Source of the DNA: Methylobacter luteus IMV-B-3098
GTDB lineage: Bacteria; Pseudomonadota; Gammaproteobacteria; Methylococcales; Methylomonadaceae
DNA: 64,000 nt
Assembly (NCBI RefSeq): GCF_000427625.1
Contig: NZ_KE386569.1
Span: forward strand, 2,408,789 to 2,472,788
Direction of reading: 5' to 3'
Part shown: positions 25,640 to 34,852 of the stretch, in pieces
Layout of the letters: the number at the start of each line of letters is the position of its first letter
Position numbering within the stretch: position 1 is the stretch's first letter
Translations under genes and position numbers: made by a program
Notes under the pieces: generated by a model
Databases searched by the model: none
What the model was told of the DNA's origin: nothing
Seen by the model: the letters and a program-made list of their open reading frames with translations, nothing else

Positions 25640-27967
25640 TTACTCTGTCTGTTTGCCGGCGCCGTGCCTGCCCACCAGCGGCGCCAGCAGCAAGGCCGTC
25701 AGAATGCCCGCCGCGACGGTAAAGCCGAAAGCATGGACGATGGCCGTGGAGCTGACGGCCAGCAGGCCGAAAGACAGCAGCGTCGTAATAGCCGACAGGG
25801 TGACGGCCAGCGCGGTGCTGGACCGCTTATCCTCGGCGAGAAAGAAAAAGATGCCGTAGTCCACGCCTATGCCCAGCACCAGCAGCAGCGCGAACAGGTT
25901 GAACAGGCTGAACAGCTGGTCGAACCAGCCCAGCATGGACAGGGAGACGGCCGTGGCGAAGACGGGCACCGAAATGATCGTCAGCGCGTTGCGCCAGCCG
26001 AACTTGAGCCCCAGGCCTATCAGCACGATGCCGTAGGCGGCAATCAACAGGAGGCTGGCGCTGGCGCGGTAGCGTTCGAACAGCGACGAAAGCTGGGTCG
26101 CCTGGTCCACCCAGCGCACGCCCTGCAAATCTTGCAGTTGGGCCAGGGCCGCCAGATCCTTGATGCCGTTCAGCGAGACCGTGCTCACACAGCGGTCGGC
26201 GTCACAGCCCAGCCAGTGCATTTTCCGGGCTTCGTCGGCGCTGTCCAGCCATTCGGCCAGACTGATGCTGCTGTTTTCGGCGGCATTAAACCGCTGCTGT
26301 TCCTCGGCAATGGCCTGCTCGTCAAAGCCCAGTTCCGCCATGTAGCGTTTCAGCAGGCCGGCCTCATAAACCGCCCGCTTCAGCAGATTGTAATTGTCGC
26401 GCTGCGTGTCCGGATCGGGCCAGTAGCGGCTGAGTCCGTCGTAAGCTTCCATTGCGCCCTGCTGTTTCAAGGTTTCGAGACGCATCAGTAACGCTTGCTC
26501 GTTTCGGTGCCAGTCCTGCGGGTCTTTTCCGGCCACCAGAAAAAACTGGCTGTCCGCTTTGACAGGCAGCAATTGCCGGATCTTCTGATCGGCCGCCAAT
26601 CGCTCGGCAGAGGCCGACTGCAACAGACGCACGTCGTCACGCGGCGTCAGTTGCAAAAGCCCGACCGTGATCCCCGTAACCGCAATCGGCGCGAGCCAAA
26701 TCCGGTTCCTGAGCAGCCAGGCCGGCCAGTGCTGTTGCCAGTAGTTCGTCAGCCCCAGCATGGCCGGCTTGTGTGTTGGCTTGAAGCCCGTCAGCAGCAA
26801 GGGGAATAGCAGGACCACCGTGGCCCAGGCGCTGACCAGGCCGACCACCGAGAAAAACGCGATCTCGCGCAGGAGCGGAAACGGCGGCACGCCCAGGCTC
26901 GCATAACTGATCAGGCTGGTCGCCAGATCCAGCGTGATGCCCAGCAGGATGTATTGCAGGCCCTTGGCGGGCGTCCAGTCCGCCGAGCTGAAGCTGTTGC
27001 AGAAATAATGTAGCGCATAGTCGATGCCGACGCCGATCAGGCTGGCGCCGAACACCAGCGTCAGGATGTGGATCTTGCCGAAGACCATGATGCTGACGAT
27101 TAACGCCGCAAACGTGCTGGCCGCGATGCCTAAACAGGAGAGCAGCAACGGCCGGGCGCTGCGGAAGGTCAGCAGCAACAGCAGGATGCCGATCGTGGAG
27201 CCGATGCTGACAATGGCGATCTCGCGCTGGGCGCTGTGCGAACCCTCGGCCGTGAACAGCGGCATGCCGGTCGCGAGCAGTTCGCCGTCGGCCGCCTCGA
27301 TCTGGCCTTTCGCGTCATTCAAAAGCTCCCGCAGCCCATCCAGATTGTCCAGATGCAGCTTGTTGTCGGCCAGACCTGCGATCAACAGCGCCCAGAAACG
27401 GCCGTCGTCCTGCACGACTACCACGCCCTGCTCCAGCGTGAACCGGCCCGGATTCTGGGCGTTGAAATAGCGGCTGAACAACAGCAGCGGGTCACGTTCG
27501 AGATTCGCCGCCTCCAGTTGCCCGACCGGGCTGTAAAGCATTTCCAGATTGCGGCCGATCAGCGCCTCGGGCTGAGCCAGCAGAATGCCGCGCGTCTGCG
27601 CGTCGAGCAGCTGGTAACGGTAGGCGAACAGTTGCTGGTAGCGTTCGGCGAAATCCTGCTGATCCACCTGTAGCCGAATGTCGGTGAACAGGCCACTTTG
27701 CTCGAACCGCTGCCTGAGTTGATGGGCGTAAGCGATCGCTTGCGATGCGGAGCCCGCGCCGGTCAGGCAGATGACCTTGCCGTTGATGAGCTCGTTGTGC
27801 TGGCGCACGGCCTTGGCGATTTCGGGTTGCTGTTCGGTAGCCGGCAACAGTGCCAGAAATCCCGTTTCCAGCCAGTCCGCCGTCAGCATGCGGCTGCCGG
27901 CAATGCCCAGCGCCAGCAGACCGGCCAGCCAGACGAATGCGGCGATTCTAGGGTGATAAATGCGCAA
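25640..27967 (-). CDS. MMPL/RND-family exporter of the pigment locus (ApeM-like)
   Basis: 775 residues with the 1+5+1+5 helix pattern. A first helix at about 8-27 is followed by a large periplasmic loop, five helices (with IGVGIDYALHYFCN), a second loop and five more helices (with LGIGVDYGIFFFLAED). The GxxxDY motifs in both halves are typical of MMPL lipid exporters. In aryl-polyene and xanthomonadin clusters this protein is thought to move the aryl-polyene lipid across the inner membrane. The start is TTG 27967, overlapping the LolA-like gene by 20 nt. Confidence 0.8.
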   Translation of the reverse strand: MRIYHPRIAAFVWLAGLLALGIAGSRMLTADWLETGFLALLPATEQQPEIAKAVRQHNELINGKVICLTGAGSASQAIAYAHQLRQRFEQSGLFTDIRLQVDQQDFAERYQQLFAYRYQLLDAQTRGILLAQPEALIGRNLEMLYSPVGQLEAANLERDPLLLFSRYFNAQNPGRFTLEQGVVVVQDDGRFWALLIAGLADNKLHLDNLDGLRELLNDAKGQIEAADGELLATGMPLFTAEGSHSAQREIAIVSIGSTIGILLLLLTFRSARPLLLSCLGIAASTFAALIVSIMVFGKIHILTLVFGASLIGVGIDYALHYFCNSFSSADWTPAKGLQYILLGITLDLATSLISYASLGVPPFPLLREIAFFSVVGLVSAWATVVLLFPLLLTGFKPTHKPAMLGLTNYWQQHWPAWLLRNRIWLAPIAVTGITVGLLQLTPRDDVRLLQSASAERLAADQKIRQLLPVKADSQFFLVAGKDPQDWHRNEQALLMRLETLKQQGAMEAYDGLSRYWPDPDTQRDNYNLLKRAVYEAGLLKRYMAELGFDEQAIAEEQQRFNAAENSSISLAEWLDSADEARKMHWLGCDADRCVSTVSLNGIKDLAALAQLQDLQGVRWVDQATQLSSLFERYRASASLLLIAAYGIVLIGLGLKFGWRNALTIISVPVFATAVSLSMLGWFDQLFSLFNLFALLLVLGIGVDYGIFFFLAEDKRSSTALAVTLSAITTLLSFGLLAVSSTAIVHAFGFTVAAGILTALLLAPLVGRHGAGKQTE

Positions 27968-28532
27968 AATCGGCTTCTTCTCCGGCGGTTAACCGGTCGG
28001 GATGGGAAATGTTTTGAAAGTGCAGCATGCTGCTGTTGCCGTTAGTTTCAAAAATTTCCAGCACGCGCAGTTCCTGATCGCCGGACAATTGCATGCGGCT
28101 GATGACTTTCTTCAGCATCTCGTCCTTGGGCACAAGTCTGACCTGCCAGGACGTTTTTCTGGCCGACCCGGTGATGTCGAACGCCGTGGCCAGCTGCGCC
28201 AGATCCGCGCCCAGCATGGCCTGGAACACCTTGCCGAACGCCGCCGGCACGGGCTGCTCGCCCTGCGCCGTCCACAGGCGCGTGTCGCTGATCAGCAGCA
28301 GCGACGGCACGGGCGACAGCGTTTTCCAGGCGACGCCCCGGCTTTTGTCATAGATAAATGTGCCGGTCGAAATGAGCGGCTTGCGCAATACTTTCAGCTG
28401 CTTGGTCTGCTCGAACGCGCCGCGCGTGATCGCGGCCTTGGTCAGGCGGGCATGGATCTGGTCAAGCAGTTCATCGGCCATGCAGACGTTGGCGGTCAGC
28501 AGAAACAGCATCAGTGCCTTCAAATAAATCAC
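27948..28532 (-). CDS. LolA-like periplasmic carrier of the pigment locus
   Basis: A signal peptide (MIYLKALMLFLLTANVCMA) precedes a LolA-type half-barrel: GAFEQTKQLKVLRKPLISTG at about residues 38-57, GVAWKTLSP and a C-terminal MLHFQNI strand. Such proteins in aryl-polyene clusters are thought to carry the pigment lipid across the periplasm. The GTG start at 28532 overlaps the thioesterase stop (GTGA). Confidence 0.75.
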   Translation of the reverse strand: MIYLKALMLFLLTANVCMADELLDQIHARLTKAAITRGAFEQTKQLKVLRKPLISTGTFIYDKSRGVAWKTLSPVPSLLLISDTRLWTAQGEQPVPAAFGKVFQAMLGADLAQLATAFDITGSARKTSWQVRLVPKDEMLKKVISRMQLSGDQELRVLEIFETNGNSSMLHFQNISHPDRLTAGEEADFAHLSP

Positions 28533-28951
28533 GCGACCTCCACGCCCAGTTTTTCGAGCAGAATGCCCGGCGATTCAAAACAAAGTTCATCCGTAGCCAG
28601 ATCGACGGCCACCTGAATGCTGTAGCCCTTGGTCAGCCTGGCGCCGGTCTCCTTGTCGACGATCAGATAGTTGATCTTCAGCCGGTTTTCCCACTCGGCG
28701 ACCACGGCCTGCACATTAATGACCTGGCCGAACACGGCCGGTTTGATATAGCGCATGCGCAGATCGATCACGGGCCACGAATACCCCGAATCAAGCATCT
28801 GCCGGTAGTTGTAGCCGATCTTGTCGAGCAGGGCGCAGCGCGCAATTTCAAAATACCGGACGTAATGGCCGTGCCAGACTATTTCCATCATGTCGACGTC
28901 GTGGAAGGGGATTTTCAGGTCAATAGCGGTTTGGTGGAGGGATTTAGTCAT
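28529..28951 (-). CDS. Hotdog-fold thioesterase of the pigment locus (ApeK-like)
   Basis: 140 residues with the 4-hydroxybenzoyl-CoA-thioesterase pattern: IPFHDVDMMEIVWHGHYVRY at about residues 14-33 holds the Asp and the HGxY loop. The enzyme would release or proofread acyl chains on ACP. It begins the exporter operon, with GTGA coupling to the LolA-like gene. An exact copy of its first 29 codons, bar one base, lies at 30494-30580 beyond the RAYT element. Confidence 0.8.
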   Translation of the reverse strand: MTKSLHQTAIDLKIPFHDVDMMEIVWHGHYVRYFEIARCALLDKIGYNYRQMLDSGYSWPVIDLRMRYIKPAVFGQVINVQAVVAEWENRLKINYLIVDKETGARLTKGYSIQVAVDLATDELCFESPGILLEKLGVEVA

Positions 28952-29072
28952 ATCAGTCTATCCAATCCACAAGCGCAGTTTATATTCAGTCATTTGTTGC
29001 TTTCGTTTTTACTTGTTCTGCCAGGGCGGCAATGTAATCATCATCTGCCGGCAACATCAATACTTCCAGCTT

Positions 29073-29759
29073 CTATCTGTAAAAAAATAACCGAGCAGAG
29101 ATATGGCTAAATCCGTAACCGATTTCCTGAAAACTCGCTATTGGAAAAAACATAAAACTGATCCAGCACGCCAAATGCATTATCACAATAATCCAGAAAG
29201 TCACTTGGAATGAGGTTTTTTTATTTTTATGCCGAATCCATTTTTGCGTTATTAACGCGCCAGGCCATCCGCCTAGCAATTCAAACAGGTGCAATGTCGA
29301 TTCCGATGTTCGCCATTCGTTTTTATGGGCTTTTGACTTATCCCTGGCATACACCAAAAATGTCAGTAAGCTCATGACCAGGTAGGCAGCAAAAGGAAGG
29401 ATATTGCGCTGTTCTATGATGAGCCGCGCTGAAAATACAAAAGGCGTCAGCGCGATAAGAATAGACATTATTCCCAGACGTGGTTTACGCTTTCCATCTG
29501 CCCTATTACGCTGAATAGCTTTAGGATGGACTGGCTGAATGACGGGCTGTCCTTTGACGTAAGCATCGTAAGCTCTGATTCTACCATCCTTATCAGACAT
29601 GAGTTTGTAGTTAACGCTATCGCCAACTTTAGGTTCATAACCGGAATGCTTGATATCCCGAATATGAATGAAAATATCATTCTCGACGGAGGCAGATTTA
29701 ATAAAGCCGAAACCTCTGTCCTGCTTCCAGGACTTAATGATGCCTTCGTAAGTTTGCAT
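29073..29759 (-). CDS. Cold-shock domain fused to DUF1294 membrane domain (228 aa)
   Basis: I start at the ATG at 29759; the longer frame to 29879 runs into a REP. Residues 1-65 are a cold-shock domain (GIIKSWKQDRGFGFIKS, then DIFIHIRDI) with the RNA-binding aromatic motifs. After a basic linker come about four membrane helices of the DUF1294 type, with YARDKSKAH and LLGGWPGALITQKWIRHK. This domain pair is widespread in proteobacteria; its role is unknown. It lies between the two copies of the thioesterase 5' end, so it moved with the RAYT segment or was passed by it. Confidence 0.75.
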   Translation of the reverse strand: MQTYEGIIKSWKQDRGFGFIKSASVENDIFIHIRDIKHSGYEPKVGDSVNYKLMSDKDGRIRAYDAYVKGQPVIQPVHPKAIQRNRADGKRKPRLGIMSILIALTPFVFSARLIIEQRNILPFAAYLVMSLLTFLVYARDKSKAHKNEWRTSESTLHLFELLGGWPGALITQKWIRHKNKKTSFQVTFWIIVIMHLACWISFMFFPIASFQEIGYGFSHISARLFFYR

Positions 29760-29828
29760 GAATATTTTTGTGTATTTTTGAGTTTTATGCGATGCAATTT
29801 TTAAATCTATTGTACTCAATTTTTTACA

Positions 29829-29878
29829 TCGTTCCCACGCTCCGGCGTGGGAATGCCGCCTAAGGCGCTCCAGCGTCA
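29829..29878. repeat. REP element, left flank of the RAYT gene
   Basis: TCGTTCCCACGCTCCGGCGTGGGAATGCCGCC-type sequence ending GGCGCTCCAGCGTC. It contains two stem pairs (CCCACGC/GCGTGGG and GCCGCC/GGCG). It is the inverse of the copy at 30442-30490. Confidence 0.7.
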
Positions 29879-29905
29879 ACCAAATAAAAGCACAACCGTT
29901 CAGCC

Positions 29906-30436
29906 ATGGGCCGAAGCCGTTACGTTATTACAGAACCCGATAAGCCGCATTTTTTAACCTGTACGGTGATGGAATGGCTGCCGGTTTTTACCCGCCCGGA
30001 AACCGTGCAAATCGTGTTCGACTGCTGGCGCTATCAACAGGAACATCAAGGCTTGCGGCTATACGGCTATGTCGTTCTGGAAAACCATCTGCATTTTATT
30101 GCGCAAGCGAAGCGGCTGGATAAGTGCGTCAGCAGCTTTAAATCCTACACGGCGCGGCGCATCATTGACCATTTGAAAGCCCATCAAGTCAAACCGTTGC
30201 TGACACGGTTGAGCTTTTCCAAACGGGCGCACAAGATTGACCGCGATTACCAGTTCTGGCAGGAAGGCGTTCATGCCGAGCTCATTTTCAGCGAGGCTAT
30301 GATGAGGGAAAAGCTTGAGTATATCCATGCCAATCCTGTTAAACGCGGCTATGTGGAACTGCCGGAGCACTGGCGCTATTCCAGCGCTAGAAACTATATG
30401 GGACTAGCTGGCTTGATCGACATTGATCAGTGGTGA
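29906..30436 (+). CDS. RAYT: REP-associated tyrosine transposase (176 aa)
   Basis: Y1-type HUH nuclease related to IS200/IS605 transposases. The HUH motif is NHLHFIA (about residues 59-65). A candidate nucleophile tyrosine is in SFKSYTARRI, and YIHANPVKRGYVE is the C-terminal family signature. Lone RAYT genes between inverted REPs are thought to mobilise these REPs. The flanking REPs at 29829 and 30442 are in opposite orientation, and a third copy is 1.4 kb away. The gene appears intact. Confidence 0.85.
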   Translation: MGRSRYVITEPDKPHFLTCTVMEWLPVFTRPETVQIVFDCWRYQQEHQGLRLYGYVVLENHLHFIAQAKRLDKCVSSFKSYTARRIIDHLKAHQVKPLLTRLSFSKRAHKIDRDYQFWQEGVHAELIFSEAMMREKLEYIHANPVKRGYVELPEHWRYSSARNYMGLAGLIDIDQW

Positions 30437-30441
30437 AACGC

Positions 30442-30490
30442 GACGCTGGAGCGCCTTAGGCGGCATTCCCACGCGGGAGCGTGGGAACGA
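30442..30490. repeat. REP element, right flank of the RAYT gene
   Basis: GACGCTGGAGCGCC ... GCATTCCCACGCGGGAGCGTGGGAACGA, the inverse of the left-flank copy with small changes in the loop. It directly abuts the duplicated thioesterase stub at 30494. Confidence 0.7.
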
Positions 30491-30493
30491 TAC

Positions 30494-30580
30494 ATGGCCG
30501 TGCCAGACTATTTCCATCATGTCGACGTCGTGGAAGGGGATTTTCAGGTCGATAGCGGTTTGGTGGAGGGATTTAGTCAT
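30494..30580 (-). pseudogene. Duplicated 5' stub of the thioesterase gene (29 codons)
   Basis: The 87 bp match 28865-28951 at 86 positions and encode MTKSLHQTAIDLKIPFHDVD and MMEIVWHGH. The frame then runs into the REP. No RBS differs usefully between the copies. The stub marks where the thioesterase may have started before the RAYT/REP segment came in. Confidence 0.85.
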
Positions 30581-31036
30581 ACAACCCCAGAGGATGCAGC
30601 GGACTAACAATGCCGTGGCCATTCTTATAAAACATGAGTATCAATCATCGTCGTTTTCAGTAAATTCATTCGGTATGAATGGAATAATGCTTTCAGCAAA
30701 CATTTTTGCGGAAAATTTAGTGATTCGTTGTTAATAGCTTTAAGTTGCTAGATTAAATCATATAAGCAACATTATATAAGCAACCTTGTCTGATCCTGGA
30801 GGAAATGCCAAAAATATCATAGCAAATTTACTTATTTCTAAGATATCACAGCAAAACTGCTTGGATTATCTAATGTACAGATAGGTCTGATAATGGACAT
30901 TAGGGGGCAATGCTTTTGCTACCTTAATAACAGTAAAAAATGCCTTTTAAACCATATTGCCGACAGTAGGAAATCCACAGTTATTTTTTCGCAGTGAGAA
31001 CGCGGTATCCAATCCAACATTAAAGAGGTGTATACC
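30581..31036. other. Gap with no gene
   Basis: About 450 bp, AT-rich, with a repeated ATATAAGCAAC motif near 30770-30792. I found no ORF with an RBS. The right end holds the promoter of the small lipoprotein gene. Confidence 0.35.
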
Positions 31037-31396
31037 ATGAACAACATCATCAGAGTATTGCTGCCCATTATCCTTTTACTCGGACTGTTGGTAGCCTGTA
31101 CCCAACCAAGGCTCCATCCCATGGATATGAGCGCCGCTGTAGAAAATGCTAAAACCAGCGCTGATCACGAAGCACTGGCTGTGCATTATGAACAAGCAGT
31201 TCAGGATGCGGAGACTAAAATCGAAGAACATAAAAAACTTCTCGAACGGTACAAGGCAAAAAGTTATTTGTATGGAAGACAGGCTTCAACACTCCAGGCG
31301 CACTGCGAAGCGCTAATACGTTCTTACCGGCAAGTTGTTGAGGCCAATCAGGAAATGGCGAACACACACCGACAACTGGCTAAGGAAGTCCAATAA
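31037..31396 (+). CDS. Small coiled-coil lipoprotein (119 aa)
   Basis: ATG 31037 with AAGAGG 8 nt upstream; a GTG three codons earlier overlaps this RBS and is less likely. Signal peptide MNNIIRVLLPIILLLGLLVAC gives a lipobox LVAC. The mature part is almost all helix with heptad-like charges (ALAVHYEQAVQDAETKIEEH...LAKEVQ), so a periplasmic coiled coil is expected. Its function is unknown; it resembles small envelope lipoproteins with a helical tail. Confidence 0.65.
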   Translation: MNNIIRVLLPIILLLGLLVACTQPRLHPMDMSAAVENAKTSADHEALAVHYEQAVQDAETKIEEHKKLLERYKAKSYLYGRQASTLQAHCEALIRSYRQVVEANQEMANTHRQLAKEVQ

Positions 31397-31470
31397 TAAT
31401 CTATCTGATGCCAATCTAAGGATAGTCGTGGTGGATGTTCAATGCCTGGCTGAATAGGGCCGATGAAAGT

Positions 31471-31746
31471 TCATTCGGCCTGCTTGAAATGCATGTATTT
31501 GACCCAGGCCGCGCAAGCCGCACCCACCACGATATAGGCGTAATTGACAAATATGCCGGACAGGGTGCCGGGGTTGTGTTCGACCGCATCGCGCAGGCCA
31601 GGGGTTACCGCGACGGTCCAGACAATGCAGGGAATCAAAAAAGACAAGAAACCCAATGCGGCCGAGGACAGGGGATTTTTGCCAGTCGCTTCGGCGCTTC
31701 TGTAAAACCAGTAGGTGATGAGTAAAGCGGTAATCGTGCCTGCCAT
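31471..31746 (-). CDS. Small membrane protein with three helices (91 aa)
   Basis: MAGTITALLITYWFYRSAEA forms the first helix, AALGFLSFLIPCIVWTVAV the second, and GIFVNYAYIVVGAACAAWVK the third, followed by a short tail. I do not recognise the family. It stands alone, convergent with the lipoprotein gene. Confidence 0.55.
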   Translation of the reverse strand: MAGTITALLITYWFYRSAEATGKNPLSSAALGFLSFLIPCIVWTVAVTPGLRDAVEHNPGTLSGIFVNYAYIVVGAACAAWVKYMHFKQAE

Positions 31747-31811
31747 AATGAAATCCCGTAAGTTGAGGTTGATGATTGCGCCACAGTACCAAATTGCCCT
31801 CTTCTGCTCAA

Positions 31812-31863
31812 GCGTGGCGCTGGAGCGTCGCTGGCGACATTCCCACGCAGCGCGTGGGAACGA
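31812..31863. repeat. REP element, third copy
   Basis: GCGTGGCGCTGGAGCGTCGC ... GACATTCCCACGCAGCGCGTGGGAACGA, same orientation as the copy at 30442. It lies just upstream of the LOV regulator gene. A partial copy (GCATGGGAACGATAA) is at about 36428. Confidence 0.65.
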
Positions 31864-31983
31864 TAATCAAACGATACAATCCGGCCTATTTTTCCAAGCT
31901 TTCCGGGAACTCGGATACCCATTCAAAAGACGAAATATAGTTTCTTTTTGCCAACCCGAGTCGATGAAAAAAAGAGAATCATT

Positions 31984-34503
31984 GTGCCCCTGACTAATCC
32001 CCAAAACGTGCCGGACTGGATCATCAAAGCGCTGGACTCCGCCAGCTGCGGCATCACCGTGGCCGACGCGAGACAGGCCGATACGCCTCTCATCTATGTG
32101 AACCGGGCATTTGAAGCCATGACCGGATACTCGAGAGACGAAATCCTGGAACGAAACTGCCGGTTCCTGCGGGGCGAGGACCATGACCAGCCCGATCTGG
32201 ACATCCTGCGCAAGGCGATTGACGAGGGCCGGGAAACGACGGTCGTGCTCAGGAATTACCGCAAGGACGGCACGTTCTTCTGGAACGAACTGCGCTTGGC
32301 ACCGGTTTTCGACGACCAGGACCAGCTGACCCATTATATAGGCGTTCAAACCGATGTTACGGCGCAAAGAGAAGCCCAAGCCGAAGTGCAAAGGCAAGCC
32401 CGGCAATTTCACAAATTCCTCGAAGCCATCCCTTCCGGTATCGTGGTTCTGGATGCACAAAGCCGGGTCTTCTTTGCCAACCGGGCGGCCAGCGACATTA
32501 CCGGAAAAGCGCTCGAGCCGGGCAGCATAATTGAAAATCTGGTGGACTATTTCCAGGTGACCCTAGCCGGCACCGATAAGCCTTATCCGCTTGAAGCCTT
32601 GCCGACCACGCGAGCCCTGGCGGGGGAAACGCTGGCCGTGAGCGACATAGAGATCCGGCGCGACGGCCGCTGTATCCCTCTCCATGTCAGCGCCTCCCCG
32701 ATACATAACCAGCAAGGCGACATCAGCCACGCGGTTGCGGTTTTCGCCGATATTTCCGAGATCCGGGAAAAGGAAAACCTGCTGAAAAATGAAGAAGCCC
32801 GCCATCGCACCCTTCTGAACAGCTCCTTGGACGCCATCATCACCATCGACACGTCCGGCATCATCCAATCCGTCAACCCCGCGACGGAGCGCATCTTCGG
32901 CTACCGCCCGGATGAACTGCTGGGCCATAACGTCAGATTGCTGATGCCGGAGCCGCATCGCAACCGGCATGACCGCTACCTTGATAACTACCTGAAAACC
33001 GGCCGGGCCAAAATGATCGGGGCGGCCCGGGAAATCTCGGCGCTAAGGAAAGACGGCACCGTATTCCCCATCGATCTCACCGTCACCGAGGTGAAACTCC
33101 CCCAAGGGAGCCTGTTCAAGGGCATCGTGCGCGACATCTCCAAACGCAAGGAAGCCGAGGCACTGGCCGCCCATACCTTGGCCGACCTCAAGAAAAGCCA
33201 GGAAAACCTGTTGGTCCTCCTCAATCAATTCCGGGTGGGCACGCTGATGCTGGACGCCGACCATCGCGTGGAATTCGTCAGCGAATCCTGCGAGCAGTTT
33301 GCCGACATCGACAACACCGCCGTGGGCCGGCCCTGGGATCAGGTGCTGCCTTTCGGGATAGAGTCGAAATTGCAATTGCAGAGACTGCTGGACCTTCCGC
33401 CCGACGAACGCTATCGCATCACTCTGCACTGGCAGGGAGCGGGCCGGAAAGCCAATTGGGTGGAATGCGATGTGCGCGACGATCCGCAGGCACCCGACCG
33501 CCACATTCTATTGCTCTACGATGTCACCGAAATCCATAAGCTGCGGCAGACCATCGATGAGAGCCGTTACGGCCGGATGCTCGGCAACTGCGAAACCATG
33601 CAGGAGCTTTACCAGTTCATCGAAGATGTGGCGCGCGGCGACTGGACCGTGCTGATCGAAGGCGAAACCGGGGTCGGCAAGGAACTGGTCGCCCACAGCA
33701 TCCATGCCGCCAGTCCGCGCAAGGACGGGCCCTTCATCGCCGTCAACTCGGCCGGCCTTAGCGAGTCGCTGCTGGCCAGTCAGCTCTTCGGGCACCGCAA
33801 GGGCGCGTTTACGGGCGCCGTCGCGGACCAGGAAGGCTTTTTCGAGGCCGCTCACGGAGGTACTCTGTTTCTGGACGAGATCGGCGACCTGCCTTTGAGC
33901 ATGCAGGCCAGCCTGCTGCGCGTGCTGCAGGAAAAGGAGATCACCCGCCTTGGTGAAACCCGGATACGCAAGGTCGATGTGCGCATCCTGGCCGCGACGC
34001 ACAAGGATCTGGCCAACGAGGTCAACGAGGGCCGCTTCCGTGAAGACCTGCTTTATCGGCTGCGCGTAGCGCGGCTTTATGTGCCGGCTCTGCGCGAACG
34101 CAAGGCGGACATCCCGCTGCTGGTCGAGGCCTTCCTCTGCCAGAGCTATCACTTTTCCAGCCGGGCCCAGCCCCGGTTCGGCGCCGAAGCCATGCAAAGC
34201 CTGGTGAATTATGACTGGCCGGGCAATGTGCGGGAGCTGAAAGCCTGTGTGGACTATGCGGTCATCCACAGCAAAGGTGAGCGCATCAATCCCCAGGACC
34301 TGCCGCCCGAATTCAGCCGGGCCGCAGCATCCACTGTTGTCGAGCCAGAACCCATGACCTCCGAGGGAGACGAGCGGGGCCGTATTCTGGCCGCCCTGAA
34401 AAAAAGTCGCGGCAACCGTCAACAAGCCGCAAAACTGCTCGGCATCAGTCGTGCCACTTTCTACCGCCGTTTAACTGAACTGGACATTTCTCCAAATCAA
34501 TAA
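31984..34503 (+). CDS. LOV/PAS sigma-54-dependent activator (putative blue-light sensor)
   Basis: I prefer GTG 31984; a TTG at 31948 would add 12 residues but has no RBS. Domain order: LOV (about 14-125), PAS (135-260), FixL-like PAS (270-395), PAS (405-520), sigma-54 AAA+ (530-760), Fis-type HTH. The LOV domain has NCRFLRG with photoactive Cys59, plus the flavin-contacting Asn in FFWNELRL and Gln in IGVQTDVT, so it should bind flavin and form the light adduct. The AAA+ part has Walker A GETGVGKE, the sigma-54 contact loop GAFTGA and [10 protein letters not shown]. The HTH is [20 protein letters not shown]. Light or redox input would be turned directly into sigma-54 activation. The likely target is the promoter at 34742. 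Confidence 0.85.
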   Translation: MPLTNPQNVPDWIIKALDSASCGITVADARQADTPLIYVNRAFEAMTGYSRDEILERNCRFLRGEDHDQPDLDILRKAIDEGRETTVVLRNYRKDGTFFWNELRLAPVFDDQDQLTHYIGVQTDVTAQREAQAEVQRQARQFHKFLEAIPSGIVVLDAQSRVFFANRAASDITGKALEPGSIIENLVDYFQVTLAGTDKPYPLEALPTTRALAGETLAVSDIEIRRDGRCIPLHVSASPIHNQQGDISHAVAVFADISEIREKENLLKNEEARHRTLLNSSLDAIITIDTSGIIQSVNPATERIFGYRPDELLGHNVRLLMPEPHRNRHDRYLDNYLKTGRAKMIGAAREISALRKDGTVFPIDLTVTEVKLPQGSLFKGIVRDISKRKEAEALAAHTLADLKKSQENLLVLLNQFRVGTLMLDADHRVEFVSESCEQFADIDNTAVGRPWDQVLPFGIESKLQLQRLLDLPPDERYRITLHWQGAGRKANWVECDVRDDPQAPDRHILLLYDVTEIHKLRQTIDESRYGRMLGNCETMQELYQFIEDVARGDWTVLIEGETGVGKELVAHSIHAASPRKDGPFIAVNSAGLSESLLASQLFGHRKGAFTGAVADQEGFFEAAHGGTLFLDEIGDLPLSMQASLLRVLQEKEITRLGETRIRKVDVRILAATHKDLANEVNEGRFREDLLYRLRVARLYVPALRERKADIPLLVEAFLCQSYHFSSRAQPRFGAEAMQSLVNYDWPGNVRELKACVDYAVIHSKGERINPQDLPPEFSRAAASTVVEPEPMTSEGDERGRILAALKKSRGNRQQAAKLLGISRATFYRRLTELDISPNQ

Positions 34504-34605
34504 GCCGGCCTGGACGTGCCGGACAGTTTTTCAAGCCATTAACCGCCCATGTCCGGCCCGCAAAATCTCATAATCCCCAGCTTTTCCTTGGCACTGTCTT
34601 ATAGC

Positions 34606-34656
34606 TGTCTCACATTCGTCTCATGAGACAGTCGTGAGACACCCGGACTGTCTCAC
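34606..34656. promoter_or_regulatory. Upstream activator sites, four TGTCTCAC-type repeats
   Basis: TGTCTCAC at 34606-34613 and 34649-34656, GTGAGACA at 34634-34641, and the palindrome GTCTCATGAGAC at 34618-34629. The copies form inverted pairs. They lie 85-140 bp upstream of the -24/-12 promoter, the normal distance for an enhancer-binding protein, and 100-150 bp after the stop of the LOV activator gene. Confidence 0.7.
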
Positions 34657-34741
34657 CCCTCTGGCGAAGTTATTCCCCAGCCCGTCTCCATGATCATATA
34701 TCTATTTGTTATTTATATTGTTTTTTCATTTTTTACCAGAT

Positions 34742-34757
34742 TGGCACGGAGGTTGCT
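34742..34757 (+). promoter_or_regulatory. Sigma-54 (-24/-12) promoter
   Basis: TGGCACGGAGGTTGCT matches the consensus TGGCACN5TTGCW with correct GG/GC spacing. Transcription would start near 34768, about 85 nt before the ATG of the secreted protein gene at 34853. Confidence 0.85.
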
Positions 34758-34852
34758 GTATAGACCTCAGAGACCCGGAGAATCATCGAGCCATTCCCGG
34801 CCATCATCGACGGGTCATCCCTATCATCCCTGTAAATTTTGAGGAATCAAAA

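Noticed and set aside
25169-26491. Plus-strand frame of 440 codons opposite the P-type ATPase and MMPL exporter
   Set aside because: Antisense shadow crossing two genes with clear family motifs.
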